Origin: Rhynchopus sp. YZ270_cl-10
Lineage: Eukaryota; Euglenozoa; Diplonemea; Diplonemida; Diplonemidae
Direction: 5' to 3'
Assembly (NCBI GenBank): GCA_964035575.1
Contig: OZ037930.1
Coordinates: 124,001 to 188,000, forward strand
Length of the DNA: 64,000 bases
Numbering within the stretch: the stretch's first letter is position 1; every line of letters starts with the position of its first letter. Shown in pieces: positions 24,346 through 34,000 of the stretch. The notes under the pieces were generated by a model. It did no database searches, was not told where the DNA came from, and saw nothing but the letters and a program-made list of their open reading frames with translations. The position numbers and the translations under genes are program-made.

Positions 24346-24616
24346 TAATTACGTACCCTAGGGTCCGTAATTACGGACCCTAGGGTCCGTAATTACGGAC
24401 CCTAGGGTACGTAATTACGTACCCTAGGGTACGTAATGACACTCCGTAAAGAGGGAGTGTCCTAACATGCCGTTTTACGGACCCTCGGGGTGTGCGGACC
24501 CCGCCGTGTAATCCGTGTTGGCCTGCCTACCCCCCAGTTAGGCTGAGGCCTGGGTGTAAAAACCGGGGGTTAAAAACATACCTTGCAGTACTCGGCCTAC
24601 TCTCCAGGTACGAGAA

Positions 24617-24996
24617 CATCACTGCACGAACAAACCCACTAATACTGATACCTGCATTCTATTTGCCACATGGTCATGAGTATTTACAACCCTCCCGCTG
24701 GGTTTTTTGCTCGAGGGACCCTGTTGGACCACGAGGGGACCCGTGTGGGCGCGAGGCTGGAGCGCCATACCGGCGTAGAACGGCACGATGGTCGGGAGGG
24801 CTGTAGGAACGGGTTGAGAGCCGCTCTTCGATTGTGTGTACGTGCTGGGGGCCGAAGTGGCGTCAGACAAGGGGACTGCGAGTTCGGACTCATCGACGAG
24901 GTCCATAGAGAACTCGCTGTCCTGCGAAGGGACGGGCGGCCGCTCTCTCGCGTGGATGGAAGAGGGAGCTGCTACAGACACATTTTTTGTCTTCAC
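24617..24996 (-). pseudogene. Partial copy of OTU-like gene, middle segment
   Basis: The minus-strand frame matches the Ser/Pro-rich middle of the protein at 26246-27565 (shared SEFSMDL, DESELAVP, SDATSAPSTYTQ and PFYAGMA) at roughly 85 percent by eye. It then diverges where the element junction lies. Neither the protease nor the zinc-binding part is present, so this is a broken fragment. Confidence 0.75.
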
Positions 24997-25069
24997 AATT
25001 TGCTCAATCTGAGACTTTGGATTTTTTGGGCCATTTATGACCTACCACGCTTGGGCGACAAAAAAATTT

Positions 25070-25190
25070 TTTTTGGGTCAAAAATCGACGTGTCTTTGGT
25101 AAAAACCACGAATTTTCGGGTGCGCGAAACCACGTTTTAGACCCCCATAGATGCTCAAAAGTGCCAAATTTTGCTTTTAATGGCCTCAAA
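25070..25190 (+). repeat. Scaffold module L, copy 4 (partial)
   Basis: Contains GACCCCCATAGATGCTCAAA and TTTAATGGCCTCAAA, then breaks off into a palindrome-rich array built on CCTCGTNACGAGG (25191-25375). Confidence 0.85.
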
Positions 25191-25375
25191 GGATCATGGG
25201 AGCACCCCTCGTAGTTACGAGGGCACCCCTCGTCATGACGTCGTCGTGAGGAAAACCCCACGCCGTGCGTCGTCATTACGAGGGGCTGCCCCCGTCGTGA
25301 CGACGTCATTGCGCGCGTAATTTCCCACGTATTTTCCCTCGTCGCTCGTCACGTAATGTCATTACGAGTCCATGG
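25191..25375. repeat. Palindromic array, word CCTCGTNACGAGG
   Basis: Repeated CACCCCTCGT and its complement with several CGTCATGACG-type palindromes. It is found nowhere else in the window. It looks like one end of an element whose other end is lost or outside this block. Confidence 0.6.
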
Positions 25376-25599
25376 TCACATGATGGTGCGGGCGTGGTAG
25401 GTCATAAAATGGCCCAAAAAATCCAAAGAAAACCTCAGATTGACCAAATCGAGAAAAAAATTGTCAAGTCGAAATTCCAGCCAAAATACGGTCATTTTGG
25501 TCATACCCCGGTGTATGTAGTAGCTAGAACTACGTACACAGTCAATTTCCTGTGTGATTTCCTTCACAAAAAAAAAATTTTTTTTTTGTGAAAAATTGG

Positions 25600-25787
25600 T
25601 CAAAAATCGACTTGTCTGTGGTAAAAACCACGAAAAATTGGCTGCGCAAAACCGCGTTTTAGACCCCCACAGATGCTCAAACGTGCCAAATTTTGCTTTT
25701 AATGGCCTCAAATCGTCGAAATTAGGCCTATATAGGGCAAAAAAAAAAATTCGAGAGTCCCTTTCCCTGGGAGGCAATAGCCACCGA
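25600..25787 (+). repeat. Scaffold module L, copy 5
   Basis: Runs to GGAGGCAATAGCCACCG, then abuts the GGGGTACCCC array. Confidence 0.85.
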
Positions 25788-26050
25788 GTGTGACGGGGTA
25801 CCCCGCGGGGTACCCCGCGACGAACCCTAGGGTACGTAGCGGGGTACCCCGCGGGGTACCCCTCAGGTTTTGGGGTACCCCGCGGGGGTACCCCAAAACC
25901 CGGCTAACACCCCCCAAGGGTACCCCCCGGGGTACCCCGCGCGGACCGTACCCTACCCTGCGGGGTACCCCGCGCGAGGGGTACCCCTCGCGGACCGTAC
26001 CCTACCCTGTGGGGTACCCCCCGGGGTACCCCTCAGAGGGTCCAATGGGC
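25788..26050. repeat. Palindromic array, word GGGGTACCCC
   Basis: Fifteen or so copies of GGGGTACC/GGTACCCC with CGCGG spacers. Private to this location. Frames through it are Gly/Tyr/Pro repeats and not genes. Confidence 0.8.
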
Positions 26051-26245
26051 CACCGTGTAGTCTTTTTTGGTGAAGGGGCTTGGCCGACGACACTGAGAAC
26101 CTCTTTGGTTCATAGCTGTTAACGACGTCTGGTCCTACCTAGCTGTACACTCTAATTCTAAAAATAAAATAAAATAAAACCAATAGGCAAAGGGGGAGGG
26201 GGGAGGCTAAAAGCCAAACAAAAGTAAAGAATGAAAAAGAAAAAC

Positions 26246-27565
26246 TCAAGTGCTCTGGGACGGCCGCGAGTTCCTGCTCCGCTTTAGGCCCCGCAGACGG
26301 TTGTAGAGGGTGTAAGCCTCTTCCACCTCGTCGGAGCTCATCGACGGCTTCTTCGCTTCTTTCCACAGGTAGAGGCAGGTGAGGGCGTCATCCACCGACT
26401 GCCAATCCCCTCCCGCTGCCAGCGACTGGTGCTGAAGCGTGTTCGGGTAGAACGTGTCCTTCCACGCCTCGGCGGTCGCTGGACACCCCATGTTGTTGAA
26501 TCCTGGGCAGGGCGCCATACCGGCATAGAACGGCACGTTGGTCGGGAGGGCTGTAGGTGCGGGTTGAGAGCCACTCTCCGATTGCGTGTACGTGCTGGGG
26601 GCCGAAGTGGCGTCAGACATGGGGACTGCGAGTTCTGATTCGTCGATGAGGTCCATAGAGAACTCGCTGCCCTGCGATGCGGCGGGCGGCTGCTCTCTCG
26701 GGTGGACGGAAGAGGGAACTGCCTCAGAGGAAGAAGATACGGGGAGGGCTGAGTGGGTGTTTGAGAAGCCACTCTCCGTACCGGTCTGAGGTTGTGTTGC
26801 CCCGTCCGAACCAGGGTGTGTCTGCGCAGAGGCGCCGGGACGGGCAACTGCTTGTGCGACAGGGGGCACCGAGGACGCGACCGGAGTAGGGAGGGCTGAA
26901 TGTGTGGTGGAGTAGCCGCTCTCTTGTCCCTGGACGTCTGATGATGCCTGTCTCATGTTGCGTTGCGTCTGTGCCCTCCGCGCCTTTGCAGTCTCCACTT
27001 GGCTGGTCACGCGAGCTTCACGCTGTACCTTCACCAAGTTAATGCTCTTGGGGTCAATCATCTCGTGCGCGCGCGCAATGATCCTCGCCGCGCATGGCTT
27101 GCTGGACACTGGCAGGGCCCGCGGGCAGGTTGAGGGGAGGGAACGACACGGCACACACACCCAAACTGAGCACTCCCGACACTCCCAATGACGTTCACGA
27201 CCGAGGACCGCAGCCGAGCACAGCTCGCATTTCCCGAAATCCGCCCGTGAGTCTTCCAGGGGGCAGTCCAGAAGCCCCTCGCGTGACACACAAGTGAGAG
27301 GCGGCAGGCGCGGGGTCGGTTCATGCATGAGGAGGAACTGCGTCAGCTTCTCGGGGATATTGACCGGCGTGAAGTGACCTGCGGTGCGGCCATCGTGGGC
27401 TAGTGCGAGCACCTGACGGTATCCCACTTCGCCTGAGGGGGTGAAGACCGACGGTCGATGGCCACCAATGAACACCACCACCAGGGAATGCAGAGCTCGG
27501 GCCAGGCCGCTAACCGTCACCATGTCAGCCCAAGTGTCAGGACGCGCACACCCAGCGATGCTCAT
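26246..27565 (-). CDS. Truncated OTU-protease-like protein with zinc-binding motif
   Basis: A 439-codon frame from ATG 27565. Residues about 10-70 (WADMVTVSGLARAL, then a hydrophobic VVVFIGG, then ALAHDGRTAGHFTPV) resemble the C-terminal half of an OTU cysteine protease, with the His of GHFTPV as candidate catalytic base. The N-terminal half with the catalytic Cys is missing. A cysteine cluster follows (CELC, then CRECSVWVCVPC), typical of a zinc ribbon or RING-like fold. The rest is Ser/Pro/Thr-rich with repeated HSALP and ends in a short helical region. GCGACAG lies directly before the ATG and may be a splice acceptor, so earlier exons may be lost; upstream is only module-L type repeat. The gene lies in repeat DNA and has a partial second copy at 24617-24996, so it is probably element cargo. 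Confidence 0.5.
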   Translation of the reverse strand: MSIAGCARPDTWADMVTVSGLARALHSLVVVFIGGHRPSVFTPSGEVGYRQVLALAHDGRTAGHFTPVNIPEKLTQFLLMHEPTPRLPPLTCVSREGLLDCPLEDSRADFGKCELCSAAVLGRERHWECRECSVWVCVPCRSLPSTCPRALPVSSKPCAARIIARAHEMIDPKSINLVKVQREARVTSQVETAKARRAQTQRNMRQASSDVQGQESGYSTTHSALPTPVASSVPPVAQAVARPGASAQTHPGSDGATQPQTGTESGFSNTHSALPVSSSSEAVPSSVHPREQPPAASQGSEFSMDLIDESELAVPMSDATSAPSTYTQSESGSQPAPTALPTNVPFYAGMAPCPGFNNMGCPATAEAWKDTFYPNTLQHQSLAAGGDWQSVDDALTCLYLWKEAKKPSMSSDEVEEAYTLYNRLRGLKRSRNSRPSQST

Positions 27566-27579
27566 CTGTCGCGCCCATA

Positions 27580-28060
27580 CTCCGACACTTGGTTTTTTTG
27601 CACTTTTTGGTGCCCAAAAACCCAACTCAGGGGTCGAAATTTTCCCGAAAAAAAAAAAATTTTTTTTTTGAGATTTTTTGATTTTTTGACAAGGCGCTGT
27701 CCCATACAAAATGCACTGGTGGTACAGAAAATGACTGGGGAATTAACTCTAGATGCTCAAAACAGCCCAATTCTTGCTTTTTTTGACTTTTTGGTCCCAG
27801 AAGGGTACCTAGGGTGTAGTGAGCAGGCCTCAAAAACACTTGTGAAAAAAAAAAATTGGGATTTTTTTTTTTGAGATTTTTTCAAAAATCGACTTGTTTT
27901 TGGTAAAAATCACGAAATTTTGGGTTCGCGGAACCGCGTTTTAGACCCCCACAGATGCTCAAAAGTGCCAAATTTTGCTTTTAATGGCCTCAAATCGTCG
28001 AAATTAGCCCAATATAGGGGCAAAAAAAAAAAAAAATTCGAGGGTCTAGGTATGGAGAGC
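27580..28060. repeat. Repeat block with module L copy 6 (27890-28045)
   Basis: Contains a relative of the segment at 35220-35330 (GGGTCGAAATTTTCCCG region) and then module L ending TTCGAGGGTCTAGG. This abuts the CCGGTCT element at 28080. Confidence 0.75.
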
Positions 28061-28079
28061 GAGCACCTTAGAAGGAAGA

Positions 28080-28240
28080 TCGTACGTAAATTTTTGTGTG
28101 TACAATTGTATACCCGGTCTGCCGGTCTTTTTCGAGGGTGGGTAGGACCGGCCCTTATAGCCGGTAATCCTTAAGAGCCGGTCTTTTTACGGACCCTAAA
28201 GACCGGCTAAAGACCGGCTGTACACACTAATTACGTGTCT
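28080..28240. mobile_element. Small inverted-repeat element, word CCGGTCT
   Basis: Ends with GTGTGTACA and its complement in opposite orientation, enclosing repeats of CCGGTCTTT and AAAGACCGG. No coding. Confidence 0.55.
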
Positions 28241-28367
28241 GGTCGTTGCCGGTCTATTTACGGATCCCCCTTGGATCCCGAGCTTTTCCCCCGTAAAAGC
28301 GGTAGCTGCGCAAAGTTCCTAGAAAAAAAACCCTGCAGTGTAAATAAAAAAAGGAAATGGAAATTTG

Positions 28368-30173
28368 CTACATGCTTTGTAAAGAAGAATTGTCGGAAAA
28401 GACTGCATCCTTCTTGTATTGTCTCCTGCAGGTCGCAGGAAGGTACAGAACATCACAGCCCCAAGAAGACGCAACCACGTTCACAGGTGTGTATGCTGGC
28501 CCCTTGCTCTCAGCTGCCGCAACATCTTCAGCAGAGCACTCTCCCCTCATGAAGCGGCGCACTGCCAAGTTGTAGTCCTCCCAGTCCTTCTTCCCGCCAA
28601 CCACGTACATCCACTCCTCCGCTGGTGATGTGGTCGCGGCGCCTTTTGGAACAACCAACTCAGCAACAACCTCCGCATCACAGCCGGCAGCAAGCTCGAT
28701 CTTGCAGGGGATCAGACGCAGTTGGTGTTCGCACTCAGCATCGCTGAAGCAGAGGCGGTTGCACAGCACACTGCACCCCAACACACGGCCAGCACGTTCC
28801 AGCACGTTCACGTCACGAGCAAGTGTGCCCACCATGCTGAAGCGGCGCATCACTTCACATCCCATGTCACCACGCAGCACCTTCCCAGTTGCAACTCCCA
28901 TGTTCACATGTGGTGCAATGTTGTTGTCATCATCACACAGCAACAATGTAGCAGCGTGCAGTGCTGAGGTTGAGTGTGACGCACAAGTTTTCGACGTGTT
29001 GAACGAGCAGTGGATCCTGTCCCCAACAAAGACGTCCACCATCCCACGACGCACTTCTGTTGCCTGCAACGTCTTCAGAAGAAGAGTTGTGAACAGGCCG
29101 GAGAAGCGTGCACTGTCCTCCTCCAAGCGGTGCAACGTGTCTTTGATATTCAGTGTCAGCAGTGTTGCGTTCCGAGGCGACAAGCCCAATGACTGTGCTA
29201 CTCCCCCACCCCCCTCGCTCGCAACAGTGGACCCTATGCTGTAAGTGGCGATGCTGGACGACCCCTGCTCACTTACCTGGGGGAAGTGTCTACTTCGTTC
29301 ATCATCATCCTTCATATCGTCCTTGTCAAACGGCAGACACGTCAGCGGGAGGTAGGCCTTGTACTTCCGCAGGTTCTCCTCTATACTCTGCAGTGCGTCC
29401 CTCATCCCCTCAGGCAGCTCAGCTTCATGAAACTTCAGCATATCCGCAACCCCCTCTACGTCGTACCCCGCAAGCAGCGACGCGATCTCCTGCACGGTGT
29501 TGATCGTCCGCTGCATTGTTGCCTGCTCCTTCAGGATCGCCGTTGCAAACCCTTGTGTTGCGACGAAGTCGACGACGAAGACGCTGACAGCACCCAAGGT
29601 CACAGTAACAGAAGGGATGGCACACGGGAGCTTATCGCAGCTGCTCCTCTCCTCGAGGTACGCCCTCCTCCCGAACTCACCATCCTGCGGCACAAGACCA
29701 GGTAGGTCGAAGATGCCAAACCTGAAGAACTCCTCCGCAGCCATGAGAGCCAACCACACAAGCACAGCACACACCAACCCAGCAGTGTAACGTGTGGGCA
29801 CCTGCATCACGAGCAACATGTCCACAATGAGCACGAGTGGCGCCCAATACGTGACACTGTAGCAGCGACCAATCAGATCGGCAGAAAATACACACAACGT
29901 ATACATGCAACAAACACCAACCACGACAGGTGTCGTCAACTTCTTCTTGCACAAGATGTGCACTATTGAGAACACTGACGTGACCACCCCTACCATCGTG
30001 GACCACCTACGCAGCCCACCGTGCTTGAACCCAAAAAGCGAGAACATCACGTTGAATACAAGCGAAGAACAGTTGATCGCAAAGAACAACTCACGCTTCC
30101 TCCTCTCCTTTGCGTCAAGTGTTCCATCCAGCGTCAGTGCACCCTCAATGCAACGTGGCCACTGCAGCTTCAT
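28368..30173 (-). CDS. Multi-pass membrane protein with class III cyclase-homology domain
   Basis: 601 codons. ATG 30173 is chosen because TTAACACAG ends 19 nt upstream. Residues about 30-205 contain six hydrophobic segments, so the protein is integral to a membrane. About residues 335-500 resemble the catalytic fold of class III adenylate/guanylate cyclases: a strand LLTLNIKD, the VFVGD loop, and the NMGVATGKV...GDMGCEVMRRFSMVG region. The aspartate of VFVGD is kept, but the first metal-binding aspartate position reads Asn in LTLNIKD. The domain may therefore be inactive or regulatory, as seen in protist receptor-like cyclase relatives. The C-terminal 60 residues are hydrophilic. The gene is single-exon as read. 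Membrane topology is firm; the cyclase assignment rests on motif spacing only. Confidence 0.6.
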   Translation of the reverse strand: MKLQWPRCIEGALTLDGTLDAKERRKRELFFAINCSSLVFNVMFSLFGFKHGGLRRWSTMVGVVTSVFSIVHILCKKKLTTPVVVGVCCMYTLCVFSADLIGRCYSVTYWAPLVLIVDMLLVMQVPTRYTAGLVCAVLVWLALMAAEEFFRFGIFDLPGLVPQDGEFGRRAYLEERSSCDKLPCAIPSVTVTLGAVSVFVVDFVATQGFATAILKEQATMQRTINTVQEIASLLAGYDVEGVADMLKFHEAELPEGMRDALQSIEENLRKYKAYLPLTCLPFDKDDMKDDDERSRHFPQVSEQGSSSIATYSIGSTVASEGGGGVAQSLGLSPRNATLLTLNIKDTLHRLEEDSARFSGLFTTLLLKTLQATEVRRGMVDVFVGDRIHCSFNTSKTCASHSTSALHAATLLLCDDDNNIAPHVNMGVATGKVLRGDMGCEVMRRFSMVGTLARDVNVLERAGRVLGCSVLCNRLCFSDAECEHQLRLIPCKIELAAGCDAEVVAELVVPKGAATTSPAEEWMYVVGGKKDWEDYNLAVRRFMRGECSAEDVAAAESKGPAYTPVNVVASSWGCDVLYLPATCRRQYKKDAVFSDNSSLQSM

Positions 30174-30192
30174 TGCAAACAACCCCAGCTGT

Positions 30193-31060
30193 CTGTGTTA
30201 AGAATGCGACAGTCGCTTGCCGCTTGTTCCTTCTCGAAACTGTGTAAAAACTCTGGGTGTAGTGTGGTGACAAAACGTACTGCTAAGTTCTGACGCAAAA
30301 AGGGTATGGCAACCAGGTGCCCAAAAATGCAACAATTCAATCTGATTTGGACACTTTTGAGCATGTGAATTGTGAACAGGTAAGCACGACTTATTCTCAG
30401 CAAAAAACGGGGCGGAAGCAAAGGAGCGGGAGCGTGCACGTTTGTCTGGTATTGAGTCAATCTTGATGGTATCCCACTGAATTCTCCATTGCGGGGCTGC
30501 ACCGATGTGCAGTCAGAAAACTGGAGGACTTCAAACCAGCTTCCGACAAATGTCAAAACAACGAATAATTGAATGGTTGAAGGGAACCGACCAGACCCGT
30601 CAATGAAGTGTAGGTTACTTTTTTTTTTTGTATGTTTGAAAATAGATTCATAAGGGGGGTTACGGTGGTGGGTGGTGTAGATGAGTGAGGCAAGCGAATC
30701 TTACGACGATTTAAAGAGAACAAAAAGAATCCATAACGTATCTCTCTCGTTTGCACACATTAAATGGAAAGCGGTAAATCAGTGTGCGTCGAGACCCATC
30801 GTAACAAAAATAACCCCACAGTTTTCTGGGACCCTCAACCTTCACCTTGAAAAGTGCAGCTTACTTAACATTACACAACTTTTTGACATGTAAACATCAA
30901 AAAATGCCGTATTCATACAAATTATCGTAAGAATTCGACCATTATGGCCCATAGAATATTTCAAGAAGTTCGACCTTCTTTTACCGATATTTTTTTTTTC
31001 GTACGACGGTAACCCAAAAAACACCTTTGCAGCGCCTCCCTCCTTTTTTACCCTCTCCCC
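30193..31060. other. Intergenic, no gene seen
   Basis: AT-rich with T and G runs. I find no frame with coding texture and no member of the repeat families described here. Confidence 0.5.
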
Positions 31061-34000
31061 TCACTTCTCAACTCTTCTTGGCTCGATGTCGTAATGGTAG
31101 AACTTTCTGTTCAGCACTGTAAGGTAGACATTGCCGTACAGGTCTCCGTACATGAGGGAGTGCCGCTTGCTGCGTGTGAGTGCGTGCACCGGCGCCTTCG
31201 TGTATAGCGTGAGGTACGGCGTGAGGACTGCGCCGTCGCCGTTGTCCTCCTGGTCGAAGCACTCCTCCATCTCGAAAAGGAGGATGCTTCCGGTCTTCTG
31301 CCCGTTGTGCGCTGCTGCAAAGTATGCGGACCCAAGCAGCCCCGGGGCAAAGCACGACAAACTCCAGAACATTTCCGGCATCGCCGGAATACGTGTAATG
31401 CTCACCCCTGTCTTCGTCTCGGAGTGCCAGGACCACAGGATAACGTCGTGCACGTCGTTGGAAAGGATGATCTTGCCTGAGTTCGAGAGTTGTGCGCTCA
31501 GGACAGTGTTGCGGTGGCCTGAGAAGGTGAAGAGGTGTTCGCCCATGGCAGCGTTCCAGAGCTGCACCGTGGTGTCTGCGGAGGCGCTGACGACGGTCTC
31601 GCCCTGCATTTCGAAGAAGACGCTTGTGATGACGCTGGTGTGCTCGCGGTAGGACACAATGCTTTTCTTGGCGCGCTTTCCTTTCACGCAGAAGAGGCGG
31701 CATCTGGTGGAAGGTGGTCATGGTGGTGGTGGGGGGAAAGGGTTGTAAAATGATAGCAAAGTCGGATAAAATACTTCATGTGTACTTTCTACTGAATAGA
31801 AGGTGTACTAAATGTACCCAAACTAGCCAAAAAAAAATGGTTGAGAGAACATACTGCCAATCCTGACATCCGGTCACAACGTAGTGGCTGTTCTTGCTGA
31901 AGGTGCAGCTGGTGACGACCATGGGATGGTCGTACAACGAGAGCTGTCTCGCCGTGGCCAGGTCCCAGACAATCATGGTGTTGTCACGCGAGGTGGTGAC
32001 AAGGAGCTTGTCGTCATTGGAGATGAGACTGCTGGTTATGATGTCTTGGTGGCCGAAGTAGCGCTGCACCTCTTCGCCGTAGAAGGTGAGGGCGACGACC
32101 ATGGTTGACTTGCTGGAGGTGGTGATCAGGATCTGTTCGCTTGCCGAAATTGAGAGGCATTTGACGCGCGCAGAGTGACCTGGGAGCAGCTTAGTCTCAT
32201 GGTTCTGGATGCCCCCCTGCACCCGCCGCCGAGCAGGCGCAATCGTCGACAGACGCAAACACTTCTCCGAACTCATATCCGCCGCAAGCTCCGAACAATC
32301 TCCACTCACGCTCTTCTCTGGCGCCTTCGCCTTCCCCACAGTGAAGTCGCCAAACACAAACATCTCTGACTCCCCATCCACATCCGAGGAGAGGTCCCTC
32401 TTCGAATTGATCTCCTCACAGATCGCATCGTCCAGGTCGTTCTCCAGCTCCACAGCGAAGTCCGAAAACGCAAACACCGCGCCCGTTTCGCGCTGGAAGT
32501 CTGGGTGCTCCGTGTCCGGCTCCTCGTCACGGTCTGTATCAAGGCTAGAGATGCGCCGCAGGCGAACGGAGTCCTCCACAGTCTCCTTCTTCATCCCAAG
32601 GATGCGTGCGTCTCCAAAGGAAAACGACTCCGCAGGTACCAGGTCGTTGATCAGTAGGTCTTCTGTGAGAGCGGGGGGGGGGAGTAGGGGGTCCGACTCA
32701 GCCGTTTTTGGCTGGGACCCAACGTACAAAAAACTCATTTTTAAACTTCTGGCCATCTCCAAGGCAACTGCGGGTGAAAAACACCCTCAGAGTGGGTCAC
32801 AGGGGGCCTGTGGGCGAAAAACGACCCAGAAGCCACCCCAGAATACCAAAAAATGGAAAAAAATAGTGAAAAAACGGCTTTTTTCAGGTTTTGGCCATGT
32901 TGGGCAAAATAGCGGTTTTTCAAGAAAAAAACCAAAAAACGGCATATTTTTTGACATCACAAAGCCTCCTTTGGCACAAATATACCCCAAAAGTGGCCTG
33001 TGAGTCCATTCCAACCTGTTTTGGACATATTTGACACTTTTGGAAGTGTTTTTTGGTGTTTTTACATAAAAAAAATGGTATGGCAATGGTATGGCAGCCA
33101 CTCCGGTATGCTGTTTGACCCATATAGGGGTCAAGAAATGGCCAAAAACCCCCGAAAAAGGACCCTGGGAGCCCAGATAGTTCCGAATTTCCACCACATC
33201 CCCACCCAAACACTGCAAAAACACGACAGAAAATCGTCTTAAAAAACACACTTTTTTCAAAAAGGTCGTCAGGCAGGTTCCATAATGGACTTTTTAAAAA
33301 AAGTGTGTTTTTTAAGACGATTTTCTGTCGTGTTTTTGCGGTGTTTGGGTGGGGATGAGGTGGAAATTTGGAAAGATTGGGGTTCCGGGGGCCCTTTTTC
33401 GGGGGTTTTAAGCAAAAATATGGCCGAGAATGTGGTCGGAGCAATGGTGGCAGTGCTGTCCAAGGACCGTCCAAGGATTTTTTGGGGGTGTTTTTCAGCG
33501 TGAAAACACCAAAAAAACACTTCCAAAAGTGTCAAATATGTCCAAAACAGGTTGGAATGGACTCACAGGCCACTTTTGGGGTATATTTGTGCCAAAGGAG
33601 GCTTTGTGATGTCAAAAAATATGCCGTTTTTTGGTTTTTTTCTTGAAAAACCGCTATTTTGCCCAACATGGCCAAAACCTGAAAAAAGCCGTTTTTTCAC
33701 TATTTTTTTCCATTTTTTGGTATTCTGGGGTGGCTTCTGGGTCGTTTTTCGACCCACAGGCCCCCTGTGACCCACTCTGAGGGTGTTTTTCACCCGCAGT
33801 TGCCTTGGAGATGACCAGAAGTTTAATAATGAGTTTTTTGTACGGTCATTTACTATAGGGAGTCGGACCCCCTAGGCATACTGTGCGGGCGAGTAAAAAA
33901 AACTCGCCTACTCGCCAAAAACTCGCCTAAAACTCGCCCATTTTTGGGGGGCGAGTTTTGGCGAGTTTTTTTTTTGGGTAGGGATTTTACCTTGGGAAAA

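Larger units (their letters stand above)
21871..24510. mobile_element. TIR element E4, word GGGTCCGTAATTACGGACCC
   Basis: The inverted ends extend about 36 bp with one or two mismatches, starting TACACGGCGGGGTCC. Both ends carry the 20-bp palindromic word. The interior holds a decayed copy of module M (22380-23280), a hairpin-bearing ~160-bp repeat (23630-23785) and module L (24140-24345) abutting the right word array. No intact gene. Confidence 0.85.

Noticed and set aside
31535-31753. Plus-strand Trp-rich frame and other frames opposite the WD40 exons
   Set aside because: Shadows of the minus-strand WD40 gene.
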